Part shown: positions 58,928-64,000 of the stretch, piece by piece | Layout: each line of letters opens with the position of its first letter | Numbering within the stretch: the stretch's first letter is position 1 | NCBI GenBank assembly: GCA_964615285.1 | Contig: CAZTND010000001.1 | Coordinates: forward strand, 10,259 to 74,258 | Origin: RGIG4074 sp964615285 | GTDB taxonomy: Bacteria; Bacillota; Clostridia; Christensenellales; Borkfalkiaceae | DNA length: 64,000 nucleotides | Direction: 5' to 3' | Made by a program: the position numbers and the translations under genes | The notes under the pieces: generated by a model | The model's input: only the letters and a program-made list of their open reading frames with translations | The model's database searches: none | Told to the model about the DNA's origin: nothing

Positions 58928-59407
58928 TCAGGATTTACGGAATGCCTCGTACAGCAGCAGCCCGCCTTCCGCCACGATAAAGACGCCCGACACGACGAAC
59001 ACCCACGCGACCGCGCCGCCCCGGTTGAAGAACAAAACAAACGCGACGAGCATGCAGACAACGGCTGGCGCGCACCAAAGCGCCAATTCCACCGGCGTGG
59101 AGCAGCAGGCGCGGTTTTTCAGGCGGACATACAGCAGCCAGGCGCCCAGCACGAGCAGCGCCGCCGCCAAAATGTACAGCACCGCGCCGACGATGAGCCA
59201 ACCGAAAAGGACGATGACCGCACCCGCAATGATCTTGATGAGCGCCGCTTCGAGGCGGCGTTCAAACAGATCGAGCACGCCCCAGACGACCAGCGCGGCG
59301 CCCAGCACGGTCATGGCTACGCTGACGACATCGCCCTGCAAAATGATGAAGAGCAGCCCGAACAGCACGGTGAGAACGCCGCAAACGGCTTTTTCCGACG
59401 ATTTCAT
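58928..59407 (-). CDS. HdeD/DUF308-family membrane protein
   Basis: A 159-residue protein with six membrane helices in three pairs, as in HdeD-like proteins linked to acid or envelope stress. GGAGGTG lies before the ATG at 59407. The following PRC-barrel gene is 80 bases away on the same strand. Confidence 0.78.
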   Translation of the reverse strand: MKSSEKAVCGVLTVLFGLLFIILQGDVVSVAMTVLGAALVVWGVLDLFERRLEAALIKIIAGAVIVLFGWLIVGAVLYILAAALLVLGAWLLYVRLKNRACCSTPVELALWCAPAVVCMLVAFVLFFNRGGAVAWVFVVSGVFIVAEGGLLLYEAFRKS

Positions 59408-59719
59408 ATCCCTTGACACCTCCGCGGACGAAAAAGTCGATCCCGTCCGCATTTTTATTTTTCTCCGCCCGGGGGCAAAAACGCCGTCTGCACGAAAGCG
59501 CCTGCCGCAGAAGGGAGCGCGAAACACAAAAATGTTCCGGTCTGTATTAACCTATGCGCCCCTGCCTGTCCGTTATGCGGCGCGGCATGTACCTTTTTAT
59601 CTCCGGAAAAACGCCGCCTTTTCTTTCAGTCCGCGTTCCCCCGCCGGATATTGTTGCCTCCGCCGCAACGACGGCGAAATGTCATAAAATATCATGATAA
59701 GAAATTTTTTATCTTCCTA

Positions 59720-59748
59720 TTGACAAACAGAAAAAAATATGCTATACT
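59720..59748 (+). promoter_or_regulatory. Strong sigma-A promoter of a candidate ncRNA
   Basis: TTGACA (59720-59725) and TATACT (59743-59748) are exactly 17 bases apart on the plus strand, in a stretch with no plus-strand gene. Confidence 0.85.
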
Positions 59749-59754
59749 AAAACC

Positions 59755-59960
59755 GAGAACGGAAAAAGATCACAATTACCCCGTTCAAAGGGTCCGTCGG
59801 CTGCCCGAAAGACGATGCGGGAAGGACCGCGCGGCGCAAAAAAACAATTACCCCGTTTGCGCAGCGTGCGGGAGAGACTGCGGCGGAACTGCGGGCATAC
59901 GGCACAAAAACAATTACCCCGTTTGTGCCTGCGGCGGAGCCTTGGGCCAAAAAGAACTCG
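59755..59960 (+). ncRNA. Candidate ncRNA with three related hairpins
   Basis: The transcript from the promoter at 59720 contains ACAATTACCCCGTT three times (59772, 59844, 59910; steps of 72 and 66). Units 2 and 3 are the loops of hairpins with arms GCGCAAA/TTTGCGC and GGCACAAA/TTTGTGCC; the arms differ by a compensated base pair. Unit 1 has a shorter ACGGA/TCCGT stem. The loops expose ACCCC. The 3-prime end is unknown; structured sequence goes on to about 60310. An open frame here gives a repeated KNNYPV peptide, but it lacks a binding site and runs antisense into argS, so I favour RNA. Confidence 0.5.
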
Positions 59961-60275
59961 AGCGGAAACAAGAGCCGCCGGAAAGGTCCGTGCGGCAAAA
60001 GAAGGTCTTTACTTGCGTGACCGAACATCGGTCCGAGCGCAGGCATGCCTGCGTTGAGCGGGGAGGCTTGACGCCCTCCCGTCCCATGCCGTTCGACTTG
60101 TCCGCATCTCCTGCCTATGCGGGAGTGCGGCGCTTTGCAGAGCCGCAAAAGAGCGCCTTGTTTGCCCGAGAACGCACGGAAAGGAAAAAACTACCCCCTT
60201 TTCGCCGTCCGGACAACGCAAAGGGGTCTTTGCCGCAAAAGCAGAGCGAAAATGCTACCTTTATCCGTCAGAAAG
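59961..60275. other. Gene-free structured stretch upstream of the argS terminator
   Basis: Several inverted repeats are visible: GCAGGCATGCCTGC near 60042, GGGAGGC/GCCCTCCC near 60060-60080, CTCC/GGAG near 60110. No coding frame has a start signal. It may be the rest of the candidate ncRNA. Confidence 0.4.
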
Positions 60276-60278
60276 CAG

Positions 60279-60309
60279 GATCCCCGGCGCTTCGTCAACG
60301 CCGGGGATC
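60279..60309 (-). terminator. Hairpin after argS
   Basis: GATCCCCGGCG and CGCCGGGGATC form an 11-bp stem about 45 bases past the argS stop. The T run is weak. It could also end the plus-strand transcript from 59720. Confidence 0.65.
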
Positions 60310-60351
60310 TGTCTTTGCCGGATATTCTGTTCCGCCGCAAAAAAGCGGGAA

Positions 60352-62040
60352 TCACATCTTTTCGGGCACGCCGATGCCGAGCAGGGCGAGGGCATTGGTC
60401 AGTGTCTGCAGCGTCGCTTGGGTGAGCGCGAGGCGGAAATTTTTGAGCTGTTCGGTTTCCGCCGCGAGAATTTTGCAATTGAAATAGAATTTATTGAACT
60501 TCTGCGCGATGTCCACGCACAGACGGGAGATGAGGCAGGGCTCGTACTTTTCCGCGGCGGCAAGCACCGTTTCGGGGAAGGACGCGACCGCCTTGGCAAG
60601 TTCAAATTCCTCGTCGCCCACCGCGGCGGGGACGATGTATGCCTCTCTGCCGCCTGCCTTTTCCAACACCGACCGCGCGCGGGCGCAGGTATACTGCACA
60701 TACACCGACGTTTCCCCTTCAAAATTCAACACCTTGTCGTAAGAAAACACGATGTCCTTGATCTTGCCGTTATAGAGCGCGCCGAAGATGACCGCGCCGA
60801 CGCCGACCTTTTTGGCGACCTCTTCCTTGTTTTCCAGGTCGGGGTTCTTTTCGCTGACGATGGCGTATGCCTTTTCGATGCACTTATGAATGACGTCTTC
60901 CAGGAACACCACGTTGCCCTTGCGCGTGGACATGGCGCCCTCTTCGAGGGATACCATGCCATAGGCGACGTGCACGAGATCCTTTGCCCAGGGCTTGCCC
61001 ATGAGTTCGAGCACCTTGAAAAACTGTTTGAAATGCAGGTTCTGCTGGTAGGCGACCACATAGAGGCATTTATAAAAGTCATACGTCTTTTTGCGGTAGA
61101 TGGCCGCCGCCATGTCGCGCGTGGCGTACAGGGACGAACCGTCCTTTTTCAGAATGATGCAGGGCGGCATGCCGTAGGCCTCGAGATCGACGATCTGCGC
61201 GCCCCGGCTCTCCTGCAGAAGCCCCTTTTCGCGCAGTTCTTCCACGACGGGCCCCATCTTGTCCGAATAAAAACTTTCGCCCGCATAGGAATCGAAGCGC
61301 ACGTCCAGAAGGTCGTAGATCTTTGCCACGTCTTTCAGGGTGAGTTCCTTGAACCAGTCAAAGAGCGCCATGCATTCGGGGTCTTTTTCCTCTATTTTCT
61401 TGAAATAGGCGCGGGCCTCGTCCTCCATTTCGGGATGGGATTCCGCCTCTTTGTGCCAGCGGACATAGATGTCGTTGAGCGCGGAGACCCCCTGTCTTTC
61501 GATCTCCTCTTTGTTCCCCCAGCGTTTGTAGGCGGAGATGAGTTTGCCGAACTGCGTGCCGTAGTCGCCGAGGTGGTTGATGCCCACCGATCTATAGCCC
61601 AAAAAGTTCAGAATCCTGTAAATGGCGGCGCCGAGGACGGTCGTGGAGAGGTGCCCGATGTGAAAGCGCTTGGCGATGTTCACGGAGGAGTAGTCGATGC
61701 AGACCACCCGCCCCATGCCCACGTCGGACGCGCCGTAGCGGTCGCCCTTTGAAAGCGCTTCTTCCAGAATGTCCCCGACCATACCGCAGCGGTCGACGGT
61801 GAAATTGAGATAGCCGTTGACCGATTCGACCTTGCCGATCACGCCGTCCGCGGGAAAGGCGTCGCGCAGGGAATCGGCGATCGCCGCGGGGCTCTTTCTC
61901 AGGACCTTTGCCAATTTGAAGCAGGGCAGGGCATAGTCCCCCATCGCGGGGTCGGGCGGACAGGCGATGAGGGCGGCGACTTCCTCCGCCGTCATCCCCT
62001 CCACATGCAGCCGTTCCGCAATATATTTTTTATAATCCAT
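60352..62040 (-). CDS. argS: Arginyl-tRNA synthetase
   Basis: A 562-residue class I synthetase. The N-terminal Add-1 domain precedes the HIGH motif in NIAKRFHIGHLSTT (about residues 120-133). The KMSKS region is the degenerate MSTRKGN usual for ArgRS. The C-terminal helical domain ends ALLGIGVPEKM. There is no T-box in the short leader. Confidence 0.96.
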   Translation of the reverse strand: MDYKKYIAERLHVEGMTAEEVAALIACPPDPAMGDYALPCFKLAKVLRKSPAAIADSLRDAFPADGVIGKVESVNGYLNFTVDRCGMVGDILEEALSKGDRYGASDVGMGRVVCIDYSSVNIAKRFHIGHLSTTVLGAAIYRILNFLGYRSVGINHLGDYGTQFGKLISAYKRWGNKEEIERQGVSALNDIYVRWHKEAESHPEMEDEARAYFKKIEEKDPECMALFDWFKELTLKDVAKIYDLLDVRFDSYAGESFYSDKMGPVVEELREKGLLQESRGAQIVDLEAYGMPPCIILKKDGSSLYATRDMAAAIYRKKTYDFYKCLYVVAYQQNLHFKQFFKVLELMGKPWAKDLVHVAYGMVSLEEGAMSTRKGNVVFLEDVIHKCIEKAYAIVSEKNPDLENKEEVAKKVGVGAVIFGALYNGKIKDIVFSYDKVLNFEGETSVYVQYTCARARSVLEKAGGREAYIVPAAVGDEEFELAKAVASFPETVLAAAEKYEPCLISRLCVDIAQKFNKFYFNCKILAAETEQLKNFRLALTQATLQTLTNALALLGIGVPEKM

Positions 62041-62082
62041 AAATCAGCACCACCGTAAAAAATTTCTTGCTTGCGAGTTTTT

Positions 62083-62111
62083 ATTATAGCACATTTTTCC
62101 GAAATACACAA
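62083..62111 (-). promoter_or_regulatory. Promoter of argS
   Basis: On the minus strand TTGTGT (62106-62111) and TATAAT (62083-62088) are 17 bases apart. Confidence 0.7.
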
Positions 62112-62132
62112 CCCTTTATGCGGCGTTTCCGT

Positions 62133-62161
62133 TTGACTTTGCAAGGGTTTTATATTATAAT
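62133..62161 (+). promoter_or_regulatory. Promoter of ychF
   Basis: TTGACT (62133-62138) and TATAAT (62156-62161) are 17 bases apart. It is divergent from the argS promoter. Confidence 0.82.
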
Positions 62162-62196
62162 GATACGGAATTTATCCATCATAAGAGGAGCCCGTC

Positions 62197-63327
62197 ATGA
62201 AATTAGGAGTCGTAGGGCTGCCCAACGTGGGCAAGTCCACCCTGTTCAACGCCATCACGCACGCCGGCGCCGCCGCCGCCAATTACCCCTTCTGCACCAT
62301 CGAACCCAACGTGGGCATGGTGACCGTGCCCGACGAGCGGCTGGACAAACTTGCCGCACTGTATACAAGCAAAAAGATCACCCCCGCCGTCATCGAATTC
62401 GTGGACATCGCGGGACTGGTCAAGGGTGCGTCCCGCGGGGAAGGGCTGGGAAACAAATTCCTTTCGCATATCCGCGAGGTGGACGCCATCGTGCACGTCG
62501 TGCGCTGTTTTGAAGATCCCAACATCGTCCACGAGGTCGAAGCCAACAATCCCGTGGACGAGATAGACCCCATCGGCGACATCACGACCATCAATTTAGA
62601 ACTCATTCTCGCCGACATGGACGCCGTGCAGAAGCGCATGGACCGCATCAAAAACGCCGCCCGCGGCGGCGCGGACAAGGAAGCCGCGGCGGAATTCGCC
62701 TTTTTGCAGGCGCTGTACGCCCATCTCGAAAAGGAACAGCCCGCCCGCACCTTTCCCCTCGAGGACAAGGCGCAGGAAAAGTTCCTGCGCGACCTCTTTC
62801 TGCTGACGGTGAAACCCGTGCTGTACGCCGCAAACATCGCCGAAGCGGATATGGGCAAAGGCGAGGACGACATCCCCTTTGTCGCCAAGGTAAAGGAATT
62901 TGCCGCCAAAGAGGGCAACGAAGTCCTGGTCATCTGCGCGCGCACCGAGGAGGAGCTTTCCGCCATGGAGCCCGAAGAGGCGCAGATGTTTTTGGAAGAG
63001 TTCGGTTTGCAGGAGAGCGGCCTGGATCGCCTCATCAAAAAATCCTATTCCCTTCTGGGGCTCATCAGCTTTCTGACGGCGGGCGAAAAGGAAACGCGCG
63101 CCTGGACGATCGTCAAGGGCGCCAAGGCGCCGCAGGCGGCGGGAAAAATACACTCCGATTTTGAAAAGGGTTTCATCCGCGCCGACGTGGTGGATTGGCA
63201 GACTTTGGTGGAGCTCGGCTCCCTTGCCGCCGCCAAGGAAAAAGGAAAAGTGCGTTCGGAGGGCAAGGATTACGTCATGAAGGACGGCGATGTGGCGGAA
63301 TTTTTCTTCAACGTGTCCAAACGCTGA
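62197..63327 (+). CDS. ychF: Redox-regulated P-loop ATPase YchF
   Basis: A 376-residue Obg-related nucleotide-binding protein. G1 GLPNVGKST (residues 8-16), DIAGLVKGASRGEGLGNKFLSHIR and a C-terminal TGS domain ending GKDYVMKDGDVAEFFFNV are present. YchF prefers ATP and acts in translation and oxidative stress control. Length is normal. Confidence 0.96.
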   Translation: MKLGVVGLPNVGKSTLFNAITHAGAAAANYPFCTIEPNVGMVTVPDERLDKLAALYTSKKITPAVIEFVDIAGLVKGASRGEGLGNKFLSHIREVDAIVHVVRCFEDPNIVHEVEANNPVDEIDPIGDITTINLELILADMDAVQKRMDRIKNAARGGADKEAAAEFAFLQALYAHLEKEQPARTFPLEDKAQEKFLRDLFLLTVKPVLYAANIAEADMGKGEDDIPFVAKVKEFAAKEGNEVLVICARTEEELSAMEPEEAQMFLEEFGLQESGLDRLIKKSYSLLGLISFLTAGEKETRAWTIVKGAKAPQAAGKIHSDFEKGFIRADVVDWQTLVELGSLAAAKEKGKVRSEGKDYVMKDGDVAEFFFNVSKR

Positions 63328-63373
63328 CAACAAATCGCGCAACCGCCTTTTCCGCCCGTACATGCCCGAAAAA

Positions 63374-63396
63374 ACCGCCCGATCGGCGGTACTTTT
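63374..63396 (+). terminator. Weak terminator after ychF
   Basis: ACCGCC, a five-base loop, GGCGGT and then ACTTTT. Confidence 0.5.
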
Positions 63397-63447
63397 GAAA
63401 AAAAGCGGGCATCGGAAAGAAATTCTCGCCTTTTTGCCTCAAAACAC

Positions 63448-63476
63448 TTGTATTATTTTGGATTTCATGGTATAGT
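63448..63476 (+). promoter_or_regulatory. Promoter of the HU gene
   Basis: TTGTAT (63448-63453) and TATAGT (63471-63476) are 17 bases apart. Confidence 0.65.
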
Positions 63477-63523
63477 GTATATAATGAACCGAGAGATCGG
63501 AAAAAAATACAGGAGGGGGCAAA

Positions 63524-63799
63524 ATGAACAAGAACGAGTTAATCGCGAAAGTTGCGGAAAACGCCGGCCTGAAAAAGTCGGACGCGGACAAGTTCCTGAA
63601 TGCATTCATTGCGACCGTAAAGGAAGCGATGGCGAACGGCGACAAAGTCCAGTTCATCGGGTTCGGCACCTTTGAAGTCAAAGCGCGCGACGCCAAAGAA
63701 GGCATCAACCCGCTGACCAAAGAGAAAATCAACATTCCCGCGAGCAAAGTTCCCGCTTTCAAAGCCAGCAAAACGTTCAAAGAAGAACTGAACAAATAA
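63524..63799 (+). CDS. hup: HU-family DNA-binding protein
   Basis: A 91-residue nucleoid protein. MNKNELIAKVAENAGLKKSD, the GFGTFEVKAR beta arm base and the INIPASKVPAFKASKTFK end are all typical of HU. AGGAGGGGG precedes the ATG, a strong site fitting an abundant protein. It is followed by a strong terminator. Confidence 0.95.
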   Translation: MNKNELIAKVAENAGLKKSDADKFLNAFIATVKEAMANGDKVQFIGFGTFEVKARDAKEGINPLTKEKINIPASKVPAFKASKTFKEELNK

Positions 63800-63872
63800 G
63801 CCGCTCCGCAGAAAATTTTTTCCGCTGCGCTCTTTTTGTTCGTCCGAAAGACTGAAATCACAAAAGCGAATT

Positions 63873-63902
63873 AAGCCCGGCTACTGTCGCCGGGCTTTTT
63901 TC
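63873..63902 (+). terminator. Terminator of the HU gene
   Basis: AAGCCCGGC and GCCGGGCTT with a 7-base loop are followed by TTTTTC. Confidence 0.9.
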
Positions 63903-64000
63903 TGTATTCCCCGTCTGCCGCCTTCCCCCCTTTGCTTTCGGACCGAAAAGTAAAGAACCCCCACCAACGCGCAATGCCCACAGGGAATAAAAATCAGAAC

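Noticed and set aside
59772..59923. CRISPR-like array from the repeated ACAATTACCCCGTT
   Set aside because: Only three copies of a 14-base unit, with uneven spacing and pairing flanks. The pattern is hairpin loops, not repeat-spacer units, and no cas genes are near.
59651..60487. A 278-codon plus-strand frame with repeated KNNYPV
   Set aside because: No ribosome binding site, composition unlike neighbouring proteins, and its end lies antisense to argS. The repeat is better explained by RNA hairpins, though a peptide is not excluded.

Overview
The window looks like a scaffold from a GC-rich, endospore-forming, single-membrane Firmicute of the class Clostridia, probably a gut or anaerobic metagenome-assembled genome. 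The evidence is a set of sporulation genes (spoIIGA, sigE, sigG, yabP, yabQ, a YlmC/YmxH-type gene), lipoprotein maturation genes (lgt, lspA), no outer-membrane genes, Rex, and an assembly gap of 100 N. Placement below class (for example Christensenellales-like) is a guess. Almost all genes are on the minus strand and are housekeeping genes. I see no tRNA, rRNA, CRISPR array, prophage or insertion sequence. The only classical RNA gene is tmRNA.

Layout. 0.7-4.1 kb: rex and valS, each with a consensus promoter. 4.2-6.9 kb (+): a three-gene NMT1/SsuA-type ABC importer. 7-9.3 kb: a membrane polymerase/ligase-like protein fused to an alpha/beta hydrolase. 9.4-11.2 kb: a two-gene SufB/SufC-type Fe-S operon. 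11.3-14.2 kb: yabP-yabQ-divIC-like-ppx-M50 protease operon. 14.2-16.1 kb: typA. 16.3-18.8 kb: spoIIGA-sigE-sigG, the switch for mother-cell and late forespore transcription. 19-23.4 kb: a lipoprotein and a doubly membrane-anchored, domain-permuted GH3 enzyme, with a relic of a carbohydrate-binding module. 23.7-25.9 kb (+): an Agr/LytTR-type two-component system. 26-26.6 kb: a candidate structured sRNA converging on ssrA. 26.7-28.8 kb: plsY and der. 28.9-34.4 kb: lgt-pncB-coiled coil-lspA-rluD-pyrR. 34.6-35.4 kb: a folate ECF S component behind a tetrahydrofolate riboswitch. 35.5-36.5 kb (+): yetF-DUF4363. 36.6-37.7 kb: the assembly gap and a frame-broken GH3 remnant. 37.9-43.3 kb: tsaD, prfB, secA. 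43.9-50.6 kb: the F1Fo ATP synthase operon. 51-57.7 kb: a tightly packed six-gene ECF plus CydDC-like transporter operon. 57.8-59.4 kb: acetyltransferase, PRC-barrel protein, HdeD-like protein. 59.7-60.3 kb: a gene-free stretch with a strong plus-strand promoter and three related hairpins. 60.4-63.8 kb: argS, ychF and an HU gene.

The most unusual points are these. (1) The ATP synthase operon has no separate delta gene; the delta C-terminal domain is fused to the front of the alpha subunit, the b subunit has a C-terminal extension, and the c subunit has a signal-peptide-like leader. (2) A promoter at 59720-59748 drives an apparently non-coding transcript with three hairpins that share the loop core ACAATTACCCCG and have a compensated stem change. 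(3) A second candidate sRNA at 26070-26217 has two hairpins around a pyrimidine-rich linker and resembles the sporulation RNA CsfG in layout. (4) Pro-sigma-E carries an acidic insertion and starts inside spoIIGA. (5) A polymerase-hydrolase fusion lies at 7-9.3 kb. All functional assignments rest on motifs and remembered family features, not on database searches.
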